Below, piece after piece: positions 53,477-61,502 of a stretch of 64,000 nt of DNA. A program made the translations under genes and the position numbers. The notes below the pieces were generated by a model. It saw nothing but the letters and a program-made list of their open reading frames with translations. It had not been told where the DNA came from and did no database searches. The first letter of the stretch is position 1. Each line of letters starts with the position of its first letter. The DNA comes from DATGUP01 sp035301265 (GTDB lineage: Bacteria > Bacillota > Bacilli > Bacillales > Amphibacillaceae): positions 490,428-554,427 of the forward strand of contig DATGUP010000003.1 of NCBI GenBank assembly GCA_035301265.1. The letters run 5' to 3'.

Positions 53477-54499
53477 TTATTCATTTTTCGGTTCATTCCC
53501 ATTGTTGCGATCGTCAAACATCGGGAATTGTGGCGGTGTTGGATTGGGATATTCATAAGTCGTATTCTTGGCCAAAGCAGGATGCATAGCTGTATGTGGC
53601 ATGTTGGCATACGGTGGCATATGATTATGATCGAATGTTTGGGGATGTTGTGTCAACAGATTTGGCGGATAATTTGACTTATGCGGCGCAGACGATTGAC
53701 AGCCGTAATTTGTTTTCCCTTGCGCATAAGACGGCATTGGAGGCATTTCCATATTTTGTTTTGGCTTATGCCAACTGTTCTGTTTCATATAGACATTTGA
53801 CACAGGGGGATGCATCATACATTCACCTGCATCCATTGGGTTCATCATGGGCATGTATCCAGGCGGAACGTATGGCATAGGATAGCACCACATCGGCATC
53901 ATCGGTACTTGTTGTGGATGGTGTGAAGGAATCATCGGTGTATGGAGTGCCATGTCGTTTATACTCGGCTTTATCTTTTTTGTTCCCTCGTATTGTTTCT
54001 CATGTTCGTTTATCGTCATCTCTTTCGTATATTTCTCTGCTGGTTGTTTCAGTTCATACCCGGCTTTATCACCGCCTTCTGATGGTGAATCTTCGGTCTT
54101 ATGCTGTATGTGGTCAAAAGGTGATTCGTGCGATCCTTGACTATGATTGAAATGCTTAACAGGCGCTCCATATGGCGCTTGTGGCAGGTGTTTAGGCCAC
54201 TCCGCGGTAACATCTTTCGGCTTATGCGTATCATCTTCCTCAATCACCGGCATCGGTTTAGGAGATAAGTTCGTATACGGTTTTTCTGTTTTCTCTTTTT
54301 TCTCCTCTTGCATAGGCACCTCTTTCGCTTTGACCGCTTTCTGTGTGCTCGGTATTTTTATTTTCATGCCAGGCATGATCATATCTGGACTCGATAATTG
54401 TGAATTCACTTGTTCGAGCTGTTCAAAATCCACACCATGTTTTTCTGCGATATCCCAAAGCGTATCACCTTTTTGTACAACGTGAATTTTCAAGTTCAT
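53477..54499 (-). CDS. safA: Spore coat morphogenetic LysM protein SafA
   Basis: SafA guides inner coat assembly at the cortex-coat boundary. The 340-residue product has one N-terminal LysM domain (residues 4-50: HVVQKGDTLWDIAEKHGVDF). A charged linker with Lys/Glu repeats follows, then a low-complexity Pro-, Met-, His- and Tyr-rich tail (e.g. VPMMPMWCYPMPYVPPGYMP). The tail is family-like and poorly conserved. ATG at 54499 follows AAAGGAG. Alternative internal starts giving C-terminal forms occur in B. subtilis and cannot be judged here. Confidence 0.9.
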   Translation of the reverse strand: MNLKIHVVQKGDTLWDIAEKHGVDFEQLEQVNSQLSSPDMIMPGMKIKIPSTQKAVKAKEVPMQEEKKEKTEKPYTNLSPKPMPVIEEDDTHKPKDVTAEWPKHLPQAPYGAPVKHFNHSQGSHESPFDHIQHKTEDSPSEGGDKAGYELKQPAEKYTKEMTINEHEKQYEGTKKIKPSINDMALHTPMIPSHHPQQVPMMPMWCYPMPYVPPGYMPMMNPMDAGECMMHPPVSNVYMKQNSWHKPKQNMEMPPMPSYAQGKTNYGCQSSAPHKSNYPPNLLTQHPQTFDHNHMPPYANMPHTAMHPALAKNTTYEYPNPTPPQFPMFDDRNNGNEPKNE

Positions 54500-54636
54500 T
54501 CAAACTCCTTTCATTTCTGGGCAGATTACTCTTTAACAACATATGCACAGAAATGACAAAAGTTGAACTTAAACAAGTATGAATTTTTTCATAAAAAGTG
54601 CCCACTAAATCTATCGTGGGCAGCCGTTTCAATAAT

Positions 54637-55917
54637 CTATTCAATAAATTCAAATTCAAAACCTAACAATCGAACAGTGTCTCCGTCTTTAGCACCTCGT
54701 TTTCTCAATTCGTCATCAACTCCCATGCCGCGGAGCTGTCTAGCAAAACGCCGAACAGATTGATCGCGTGTGAAATCGGTCATTTTAAATAACTTTTCAA
54801 CTTTTTCACCCGACAAAACAAAAGCCCCATCGCTATCGCGAGAAATTTCAAAGGGAGGTGTTTCTTTTTCATGACGGTACACAACGGTCCTCTTTGCACG
54901 AGCTGTTTCCGGTTCTGCTTTTGGAATCTTATCAAGCTTGTCAGCAATAGCATATAACAGTTCCTGAATACCTGTCTTTGTCAACGCTGAAATCTGATAA
55001 ACCGGGTACTTCTCCCTCAATTGTTCGTTAAAACGATGCAAGCGTTCTTCTGCCCCTGGCATGTCCATTTTATTAGCAGCAATGATTTGTGGTCTTTCCA
55101 CTAATCGAGGGTCATACGCTTTTAACTCTTGATGAATTTTTAAAAAATCATCATAAGGATCTCTACCCTCAGCCCCACCCATATCAATAACATGAACGAG
55201 GACTCTCGTACGCTCTACATGCCGAAGAAACTGGTGACCCAGTCCAACTCCCGCATGAGCACCTTCAATCAACCCTGGCAAATCGGCCATAACGAAACTG
55301 CGCTCATCGCCCGTTTGCACAACACCAAGGTTTGGGGCAAGTGTTGTAAAATGATAATCGGCAATTTTCGGCTTTGCTGCACTAACAATAGACAGAATAG
55401 TTGATTTACCCACACTTGGAAAACCGATAAGACCGACGTCAGCAATAAGTTTTAATTCTACTTTTACACGCCGTTCCATGCCTGGTTCGCCTTTTTCAGC
55501 AATCTCCGGCGCTGGATTACGTGGAGTCGCAAAGCGGATGTTTCCTCGCCCACCTCGTCCTCCCTTAGCAATGACGACCTGTTGAGCATGGGTTGTTAAA
55601 TCAGCAATGATCTCTCCCGTCTCTTCATCCATCACTGTTGTGCCTGGGGGAACTGAAACAATGAGCGGTTCAGCATCTTTCCCATGCCGACCCTTCGACA
55701 TGCCATTTTCGCCACGTTTAGCCTTATAGTGCCGGTTATAGCGAAGATCCAGCAGCGTATTCAACCCTTCATCGACTTTAAAAATCACATCACCACCGTT
55801 ACCACCATCTCCGCCAGCAGGACCGCCCTTTGGGACATATTTTTCGCGACGATAGGCAACAAGACCATCTCCACCATCGCCACCTTTTACGTATAGACTG
55901 ACTTGATCGACAAACAT
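54637..55917 (-). CDS. obgE: GTPase Obg/CgtA
   Basis: Obg is an essential GTPase in late 50S assembly and stress signalling; in B. subtilis it is needed for Spo0A activation. The 426-residue product has the glycine-rich Obg domain (residues 1-157). The GTPase domain has GFPSVGKST near residue 165, DLPGLIEGAH, NKMD near residue 282 and SALT. The C-terminal OCT domain ends in FEFEFIE. It lies four bases after spo0B, the conserved pair. Confidence 0.97.
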   Translation of the reverse strand: MFVDQVSLYVKGGDGGDGLVAYRREKYVPKGGPAGGDGGNGGDVIFKVDEGLNTLLDLRYNRHYKAKRGENGMSKGRHGKDAEPLIVSVPPGTTVMDEETGEIIADLTTHAQQVVIAKGGRGGRGNIRFATPRNPAPEIAEKGEPGMERRVKVELKLIADVGLIGFPSVGKSTILSIVSAAKPKIADYHFTTLAPNLGVVQTGDERSFVMADLPGLIEGAHAGVGLGHQFLRHVERTRVLVHVIDMGGAEGRDPYDDFLKIHQELKAYDPRLVERPQIIAANKMDMPGAEERLHRFNEQLREKYPVYQISALTKTGIQELLYAIADKLDKIPKAEPETARAKRTVVYRHEKETPPFEISRDSDGAFVLSGEKVEKLFKMTDFTRDQSVRRFARQLRGMGVDDELRKRGAKDGDTVRLLGFEFEFIE

Positions 55918-55921
55918 TTTC

Positions 55922-56464
55922 TCACCTCTTGTGCTTCGGTATCGTTAAAACGCATGACATGCTTGATTCATCCACATCTATTTGCTGCAAAGGAAAAGGC
56001 GCCTGAATGGTTTGCAAATGATTTTCTAATCGTTCCGGGCAGGTGAAATGACCTTGAAACGCGATACGGCATTCCAAATCGTCCGCAGCGGTTAACATGA
56101 CAGTTAACGTTCCTTCATAAAACACATTTTGCTCTATATGTTTTTTCACAAGTGCCATTACACGGTCACATTGATTCGTCAATGGTACATCGATTGATTC
56201 TAAATTCGCATAATCTATATGTATATCGTATGTCAACTGAATATTCGTATGTATCCCATTAAACTGGATAAGCCATAGAGCGAACGATGGCGCGTTTAAA
56301 TTGACTAACTTTCGTTCCTTATTTAATTCTTTCACATATTCGTCTATTTTCTGTTTTACTTTGTCAACTTGCCCTAATGTCGCATAACCTTGAATGATTT
56401 GCAGATGGTTCATTAAATCATGGCGGTATTGGCGTAATATGGCTAAAATATCGCTATCTTCCAT
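55922..56464 (-). CDS. spo0B: Sporulation initiation phosphotransferase Spo0B
   Basis: Spo0B moves phosphate from Spo0F to Spo0A in the sporulation phosphorelay. The 180-residue product has the helical hairpin with the phosphorylated histidine in RHDLMNHLQ near residue 15, and a degenerate histidine-kinase-like C-terminal domain without ATP-binding boxes. I choose the ATG at 56464, six bases after AAAGGGG; the ATG at 56470 abuts it. Sequence is divergent, as usual for Spo0B, but the motif and the obgE/rpmA context are clear. Confidence 0.9.
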   Translation of the reverse strand: MEDSDILAILRQYRHDLMNHLQIIQGYATLGQVDKVKQKIDEYVKELNKERKLVNLNAPSFALWLIQFNGIHTNIQLTYDIHIDYANLESIDVPLTNQCDRVMALVKKHIEQNVFYEGTLTVMLTAADDLECRIAFQGHFTCPERLENHLQTIQAPFPLQQIDVDESSMSCVLTIPKHKR

Positions 56465-56523
56465 CCCCATCCCCTTTCGTTATTATGGCGATTATACCAG
56501 ATATTTTAGGCTATGTTGAGTTG

Positions 56524-56563
56524 AATGAAAAAGATCCGATTCTTTACAGTCGAATCGGATCTT
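56524..56563 (-). terminator. Terminator of the rplU-prp-rpmA operon
   Basis: AAGATCCGATTC (56531-56542) pairs perfectly with GAATCGGATCTT (56552-56563) around 9 bases. On the minus strand TTTTTCATT follows. It lies just past rpmA and before spo0B. Confidence 0.88.
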
Positions 56564-56576
56564 GATCTGAATATCT

Positions 56577-56867
56577 TTATGCTTCCTGTGCAACGGGATA
56601 AACACTAACCTTTTTACGATCACGACCAGAACGTTCGAATTTTACAACACCATCAATCTTTGCGAACAATGTATCGTCTCCGCCACGGCCAACGTTTTTA
56701 CCAGGATAAACTTTAGTCCCGCGTTGACGATAAAGAATCGATCCCCCGGTCACAAACTGTCCGTCACCGCGTTTAGCCCCGAGGCGTTTGGATTCAGAAT
56801 CACGACCATTTCGTGAACTGCCAACCCCTTTTTTCTGCGCAAAAAATTGCAGATTAAGACGCAACAT
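56577..56867 (-). CDS. rpmA: 50S ribosomal protein L27 with cleavable N-terminus
   Basis: L27 lies near the peptidyl transferase centre. The 96-residue product begins MLRLNLQFFAQKKGVG. In Bacilli and other Firmicutes L27 carries this N-terminal extension, which Prp removes after LQFFA. The rest (GGSILYRQRGTKVYPG and DDTLFAKIDGVVKFE) is standard. The ATG at 56867 follows AGGAGG; an ATG three codons upstream is not supported. Prp is the next gene upstream. Confidence 0.97.
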   Translation of the reverse strand: MLRLNLQFFAQKKGVGSSRNGRDSESKRLGAKRGDGQFVTGGSILYRQRGTKVYPGKNVGRGGDDTLFAKIDGVVKFERSGRDRKKVSVYPVAQEA

Positions 56868-56883
56868 GCCACACACCTCCTAC

Positions 56884-57213
56884 TCACTCATCGTAAATTT
56901 TTATAAATTGACCATAGTCGCGCTCTATCGTTTCCAAAGCGACAAGCATTCCTTCTAGAAGCAACTGGACTTTTTCCATTTGGCTGTCTTGTATTGTGTC
57001 TGGAATAGATACATGAAGGTAGCCCCCTTCATGTCCTTGCTCAATATCCAGTTCGACATCACAACATTTCATAACAGCGTTGATTGTGCCAAAAGACACA
57101 GCCGATACACCGGCGCATACTAAATCATATCCGTACGGTCCGCTGTCGGCATGTCCGGTCAGTTCAAAAGCAGCTATTCGATCACTTGATCGAGTGACGG
57201 TTACATAGATCAT
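56884..57213 (-). CDS. prp: Ribosomal processing cysteine protease Prp (YsxB)
   Basis: Prp cuts the N-terminal extension from L27. The 109-residue product shows catalytic histidine in TGHADSG (H21) and cysteine in DLVCAGVSAVS (C33). It sits between rplU and rpmA, with its target beside it, as in other Firmicutes. Length and motif order are normal. The cleavage site in L27 here (LQFFA followed by QKK) is the expected one. Confidence 0.94.
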   Translation of the reverse strand: MIYVTVTRSSDRIAAFELTGHADSGPYGYDLVCAGVSAVSFGTINAVMKCCDVELDIEQGHEGGYLHVSIPDTIQDSQMEKVQLLLEGMLVALETIERDYGQFIKIYDE

Positions 57214-57225
57214 ATACCAATGTCC

Positions 57226-57534
57226 TTATGCATTGATCTTGTCAACGACCAATTTTGTATACGGCTGACGATGGCCTTGCTTACGATGGTAGTTTTTCTT
57301 TGGTTTGTATTTAAAGACTGTGATTTTTTTCTGACGTCCATGCTTTTCTACCTTGGCCGTTACATTCGCCCCTTCGACATATGGGGATCCGATTTTGACA
57401 TCGTCACCGCCAACAAAAAGCACTTTGTCAAAAGTGACTGTTTCATTCGGTTCGGCGGCTATTTTTTCAACGTAGATTTCCTGTCCTTCTTCTACTTTTA
57501 ACTGCTTACCGCCTGCTTCGATAATTGCATACAT
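57226..57534 (-). CDS. rplU: 50S ribosomal protein L21
   Basis: L21 binds 23S rRNA. The 102-residue product starts MYAIIEAGGKQLKVEEGQ and ends YTKLVVDKINA, with KITVFKYKPKKNYHRKQGHRQ near residue 75. The ATG at 57534 matches the B. subtilis start, 102 residues long; a second ATG immediately upstream is equally close to the GGGAGGTG site. A much longer frame upstream covers the leader RNA and is not coding. First gene of rplU-prp-rpmA. Confidence 0.97.
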   Translation of the reverse strand: MYAIIEAGGKQLKVEEGQEIYVEKIAAEPNETVTFDKVLFVGGDDVKIGSPYVEGANVTAKVEKHGRQKKITVFKYKPKKNYHRKQGHRQPYTKLVVDKINA

Positions 57535-57540
57535 CATTTG

Positions 57541-57637
57541 CACCTCCCTGATCACTAAGACTCGCCATACAGGTATCCACACACTGGATTTGTAACCTGT
57601 TCTGTGCGGTTGTAGCACTGGTGCTACGTTAAATAAC
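57541..57637 (-). promoter_or_regulatory. L21 leader RNA
   Basis: The minus-strand leader has CCGCACAGAACAGGTTACAAATCC followed by GGATACCTGTATGG, so CAGGT and ACCTG helices form. It ends GGCGAGTCTTAGTGATCAGGG, a sequence typical of the L21_leader family, just before the rplU ribosome site. The exact boundaries are approximate. Confidence 0.75.
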
Positions 57638-57643
57638 AAAAAT

Positions 57644-57672
57644 ACTATATCATGCTTCGCCATGCATGTCAA
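57644..57672 (-). promoter_or_regulatory. Promoter of rplU
   Basis: On the minus strand TTGACA (57672-57667), a 17-base spacer and TATAGT (57649-57644) place the start near 57637. It is a strong sigma-A promoter for the ribosomal protein operon and overlaps nothing but the spoIVFB spacer. Confidence 0.85.
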
Positions 57673-57687
57673 TGACACATTCAGTCA

Positions 57688-58554
57688 TTACGCAATTTCA
57701 TCAGCGATATCACCAATTGTCAGATCATAACGCCTTTTCTGAAAAAAACAATACAGGCAATCATTTTCATCCATCGTCTTACGTCTATTGCCTGGATACG
57801 TTACATAAATAGCATGTTTTTTTTCACGTCTGAATTGAGCAAAAACATCCATTAATGAAGCATGATGGGAAATAACGATTGGGTCGACTACTTTGACAAC
57901 ATTGCCATTCTGGTAACGTTCGAGTAAAAAACGGATAAATACATAATACCTTCGTTTCCATTCAACGCGGTTTTCCGCTGCTAAAAATAAAGCGATGCAA
58001 AAAGCACTGAGTGAAAACGGCATGAAGAAGAGAAAAACGCATGCCAAAATAAAACTCAAGAAGATCGACAACAAAATAATTGTCTGATGAGCGGTCTTGT
58101 ACGGCAGCCAATACGACAACAAAAGAAATAAAAATTTACCCCCATCTAATGGCCATATCGGTATTAAATTGAAAAACAAAATCAATGAATTATAATAAAG
58201 CGCCATTTCTAATATGGATGAAGGGAGAAAATTCAGTAACATTCCAAGAAAAAGTATTAAGTAAAGAACAATATGTTGAAAAGGCCCTGCTATGGTAACG
58301 AGTAACTCCTCATAAAGCGGTCTATTTCCGTATTCATCTGTTTCCATCACCCCTCCAAATATCCATAATACAATTCCCTGGATACGCCATTTGAACAATA
58401 GGGCCATCGAATAATGACCAAGCTCATGAAATAAAACAATACAAAAAATGATCAATAATTCGACAAAGGTCCCTGTTAAAAAAGCAATCGCAATAAACAA
58501 CATGAGAATTGGATGCAAATGAATAGGGGGCAAGGATTTACGAGCGGTCATCAA
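57688..58554 (-). CDS. spoIVFB: Intramembrane metalloprotease SpoIVFB
   Basis: SpoIVFB cuts the pro-sequence from pro-sigma-K in the outer forespore membrane. The 288-residue site-2-protease-type protein has six membrane segments. HELGH zinc motif is at residues 43-47, with the third ligand aspartate in NLIPIWPLDGGK at D137. A C-terminal CBS-like domain (about residues 220-288) binds ATP in homologues. It overlaps spoIVFA by 17 bases. Its substrate gene sigK is at 11768. Confidence 0.96.
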   Translation of the reverse strand: MMTARKSLPPIHLHPILMLFIAIAFLTGTFVELLIIFCIVLFHELGHYSMALLFKWRIQGIVLWIFGGVMETDEYGNRPLYEELLVTIAGPFQHIVLYLILFLGMLLNFLPSSILEMALYYNSLILFFNLIPIWPLDGGKFLFLLLSYWLPYKTAHQTIILLSIFLSFILACVFLFFMPFSLSAFCIALFLAAENRVEWKRRYYVFIRFLLERYQNGNVVKVVDPIVISHHASLMDVFAQFRREKKHAIYVTYPGNRRKTMDENDCLYCFFQKRRYDLTIGDIADEIA

Positions 58555-59296
58555 CTTGGATCACCTGTACCGGATCGATGTATTGATTGTCTTTCTCAAT
58601 GGAAAAATAAAGATGACTGTTCTCTTGTGTACTGACAAAAGTTCCTAACCGTTGATTGCTTTGGATAGACTGGTACAGGTGGACATCGATGGATTGTAGA
58701 TAACCATATGTTGTAGTGCTGTTATCGGCATGTTGTATGACAACTGTTTTATTCGTCTTGCGATCATTTCCTGCAAACGTGACAACGCCGTCCTCGAGTG
58801 CAGTGACTTCAGTCGGTTCATCAGCCGCAATCATGACACCGTATCCATTGGCTTGAAACGATTCACTTATAGTACCATCGACCGGAAGGGCTAATCCATC
58901 TGGATCATTTGAATCCTCCGGTTGGTGTCCTAAGGGTGCTCCAAATGTTTCTTGATACCATTTATTTATACGAGCAAAAGGGAATTCTCTTGTCAACGCA
59001 GTGCTTGTCCAACTTTTGGCAGTAGAAAAAAACGGCATTTCTGTTTCTAATATGAATGCCGCTGCCAAAAACAGCAAAACCGATAAGATTCCTTTTACAA
59101 CGTATCCGGCCAGCAGTGAGGATTTTGACGATTTGGAGGTAGATTCCCCGGTCACAAGTGGAAAATAACCATGCTTTTCCTCATCATTTGGCAGGACCGG
59201 ATTTATCTGTTTGAAAGGCTCTTCTTTGGACCAAAATCCACGCGATTTTTTACGCCGTTCAATCGATTTGCGTACATGTTTAATCTTTTTATTCAT
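58538..59296 (-). CDS. spoIVFA: SpoIVFA, regulator of SpoIVFB
   Basis: SpoIVFA holds SpoIVFB and BofA in a complex that inhibits the protease until the forespore signals. The 252-residue product has a basic N-terminus and one membrane segment near residues 68-87. A C-terminal M23/LytM-like domain follows (YGVMIAADEPTEVTALEDGVVTFAG and HLYFSIEKD), degenerate in catalytic residues. I place the start at the ATG at 59296; a GTG two codons upstream, five bases from GGAGG, is equally likely. A sigma-E-type promoter lies just upstream. Confidence 0.9.
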   Translation of the reverse strand: MNKKIKHVRKSIERRKKSRGFWSKEEPFKQINPVLPNDEEKHGYFPLVTGESTSKSSKSSLLAGYVVKGILSVLLFLAAAFILETEMPFFSTAKSWTSTALTREFPFARINKWYQETFGAPLGHQPEDSNDPDGLALPVDGTISESFQANGYGVMIAADEPTEVTALEDGVVTFAGNDRKTNKTVVIQHADNSTTTYGYLQSIDVHLYQSIQSNQRLGTFVSTQENSHLYFSIEKDNQYIDPVQVIQVDDRS

Positions 59297-59329
59297 CTTC
59301 ACACAGTCCTCCACCACACCTTTTGTACA

Positions 59330-59358
59330 AGTGTATGAGGACGAGGGTGAAAATAGAC
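59330..59358 (-). promoter_or_regulatory. Sigma-E promoter of spoIVFA-spoIVFB
   Basis: On the minus strand GTCTATT (59358-59352), a 14-base spacer and CATACACT (59337-59330) match the sigma-E pattern, with all eight -10 bases agreeing with CATACAHT. It lies between minD and spoIVFA, about 34 bases before the start codon. The B. subtilis operon is sigma-E dependent. Confidence 0.7.
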
Positions 59359-59421
59359 ATAGAAAAATCGAGACGGCCATTGAAGACATTCATCGTCAAA
59401 TGGTGATGTTTGCCGTTACAG

Positions 59422-60219
59422 TCAAGAACCGATACCAAAAAATTTCTTAACTTTTTGGAGCATTCCTTTTTCTTCTTCCAGCGATTGTAGCGGAACTGTT
59501 TCGCCTAAAATTCGTCGGGCAATATTTCGATAGGCAATCGATGCTTTAGAATGGGGATGAAAGGCAACAGGTTCACCTTGGTGGGCGGCTTTAATCACTG
59601 CTTCATCGTCAATCACAATCCCGAGTAAATCGATAGAAAGCACTTGCACGATTTCGTCGATATCCATCATATCACCATTTTTCATCATGTGCTGACGAAT
59701 TCGATTGATGATCATTTTTGGCGGATCAATTTCTTCATTTTCAAGCAGGCCGATGATGCGATCGGCATCACGTACACTTGATTTTTCCGGTGTGGTTATA
59801 ACAATCGCTTTATCGGCACCGGATATGGCGTTTTGAAAACCTTGTTCAATACCAGCCGGACAGTCAATGATGATGTAATCGTAATCGTGTTTCAGCTCAG
59901 CAATAATCTGTTTCATACCTTCCGCTGTAACCGCTGTTTTATCGCTCGTTTGGGCAGCTGGAAGCAATGCTAAATCGTCAAATCGTTTATCTTTGATCAG
60001 TGCTTGTTTTAATTTGCAACGCCCCTCAATGACATCAACAATATCATAAATAATACGGTTTTCCAGCCCCATGACCACATCTAAGTTTCGAAGACCAATA
60101 TCTGTATCAATTAAACATACTTTTTTATCCATAAGTGCTAAAGCTGTACCAATATTAACAGTTGTTGTCGTTTTGCCAACGCCGCCTTTTCCGGAAGTTA
60201 TGACAATCGCCTCACCCAT
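59422..60219 (-). CDS. minD: Septum site-determining ATPase MinD
   Basis: MinD is a membrane-associated ATPase that recruits MinC to the poles. The 265-residue product starts MGEAIVITSGKGGVGKTTTTVN with the deviant Walker A at residues 10-18. It later has IIDCPAGIEQGFQ and a C-terminal amphipathic helix (GMLQKVKKFFGIGS). The ATG at 60219 overlaps minC by 8 bases; a long frame upstream overlaps minC and is not real. Usual minC-minD pair. Confidence 0.96.
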   Translation of the reverse strand: MGEAIVITSGKGGVGKTTTTVNIGTALALMDKKVCLIDTDIGLRNLDVVMGLENRIIYDIVDVIEGRCKLKQALIKDKRFDDLALLPAAQTSDKTAVTAEGMKQIIAELKHDYDYIIIDCPAGIEQGFQNAISGADKAIVITTPEKSSVRDADRIIGLLENEEIDPPKMIINRIRQHMMKNGDMMDIDEIVQVLSIDLLGIVIDDEAVIKAAHQGEPVAFHPHSKASIAYRNIARRILGETVPLQSLEEEKGMLQKVKKFFGIGS

Positions 60220-60898
60220 TAAACATTCTCCTTTCAAAAGCGCTGAGATCTTTTCGCATTGTTGATAAAACTTGCAGCCGGTCAATGATGATTTGATCGA
60301 TCTTCTCATCAATAAAACCACATTCCATATAAACGCCTTCACTATCGTAATCTGGTGCACGACTAATATAATCAGCAATGCGCAACTGGCTTGGCTTCAT
60401 ATAAGATGCGGCAATGATAGCTTTTCTGTCGCCACCGGAACCAGCATGGGCAATTCCAAATAGATTTCCCATAATATAAATATTGCCAGTTGAAATAACA
60501 AGCCCACCCGGATTCACATCACCGATTAAGAGCAAATCCCCTTTTATATCGAGAACTTGCCCGGATCTTATCATACGATTGACGATCTTTACTTCGCTTT
60601 CTTCTTTCCATGCCAAGGCCTGCTCTTTATGTATGACGTTGGATTCAATCTTTTTAACTTGCAAATTACTATTTGTTTCTATCAGTTCGGTTATATCCGT
60701 TTGTTGTTCGTTATCCACATAACGGTTACCAATTTTAACCGTTACCGGGACAGGTTGTTTATCATTTGTTCGTTCACTTTCAACGATTTTTTCGTGAAGG
60801 TCAGCCATTGCCTCATGAAACGAACATGTATCCTCGATAAAAATATTCAACCCATCCCTTGTCCCCTTTATCGTTACACGCTGTTTATTAGCAGACAC
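60212..60898 (-). CDS. minC: Septum site-determining protein MinC
   Basis: MinC blocks FtsZ polymer bundling away from mid-cell. The 228-residue product has the N-terminal FtsZ-binding domain (KGTRDGLNIFIEDTCSF) and the C-terminal beta-helix domain with RSGQVLDIKGDLLLIGDVNPGG near residue 110. Order and length fit. It follows mreD with a 55-base gap. Confidence 0.95.
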   Translation of the reverse strand: MSANKQRVTIKGTRDGLNIFIEDTCSFHEAMADLHEKIVESERTNDKQPVPVTVKIGNRYVDNEQQTDITELIETNSNLQVKKIESNVIHKEQALAWKEESEVKIVNRMIRSGQVLDIKGDLLLIGDVNPGGLVISTGNIYIMGNLFGIAHAGSGGDRKAIIAASYMKPSQLRIADYISRAPDYDSEGVYMECGFIDEKIDQIIIDRLQVLSTMRKDLSAFERRMFNG

Positions 60899-60953
60899 GT
60901 GTTTTCACCTCGTAACGTACCGGATTCGTTCAAAAATAAATAGGAAAACTCAA

Positions 60954-61502
60954 TCATCGACCGGCAAGCCCCGATCCATCAATTGAATGTTGGCTTCCCC
61001 ACTTTAGTAAACGTTTTGCCATAACAGGATATAAGACCATTAAAAATACTAAGTTCGCCAAAACGGTAGGTAATAAACGATAGATCATATAGTTTTCCAG
61101 CGCTATATCAGCCATTCCAATTATATGAAAAATGATATTGATCATCACATCGGCAATCAAAATGGCGAGTGTTCCTTGCATAAGGGCAACATAAAAATTG
61201 GCATGGAAAACATTTCGCAAAGCCCGGACGACATAAATACCGATCCCATAGCTAAACATGTATACCCCAAGGATTCCCGTATACGCAACATCAACCAAAA
61301 GGCCAAATAAAATGCCATAAATGACCGAAAAATATGTGTTTTCTCGATCATAAAACATACTGATCAAAACAAGAAAAACTAATACCCAATGCGGAACGAT
61401 AAATGTATGACCTGTGGCAAGGGTAGTCGGCAAAACATCGATGGCAACGCCTTCTAGTATCATAAACAGGAAGAGAAAAAAAGGCAAATACAAACGTTTC
61501 AT
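60954..61502 (-). CDS. mreD: Rod shape protein MreD
   Basis: MreD is a polytopic membrane component of the rod complex. The 182-residue product has five or so membrane segments, with GILFGLLVDVAYTGILGVYMFSYGIGIYVV near residues 63-92, typical of MreD. It overlaps mreC by 4 bases. The C-terminal tail HSIDGSGLAGR is short. Confidence 0.92.
   Translation of the reverse strand: MKRLYLPFFLFLFMILEGVAIDVLPTTLATGHTFIVPHWVLVFLVLISMFYDRENTYFSVIYGILFGLLVDVAYTGILGVYMFSYGIGIYVVRALRNVFHANFYVALMQGTLAILIADVMINIIFHIIGMADIALENYMIYRLLPTVLANLVFLMVLYPVMAKRLLKWGSQHSIDGSGLAGR

Noticed and set aside
53283..53558. 91-residue plus-strand frame in the nadE-safA spacer
   Set aside because: It runs through the safA terminator and the 3' end of safA, and its product has no family-like features. 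The spacer is explained by the nadE promoter and safA terminator.
57535..57678. 48-residue N-terminal extension of L21
   Set aside because: It covers the promoter and leader RNA. The family start MYAII and the GGGAGGTG site lie at 57534.
60220..60378. N-terminal extension of MinD
   Set aside because: It overlaps minC in another frame. MinD starts at MGEAIVITSGKGG with a proper ribosome site.
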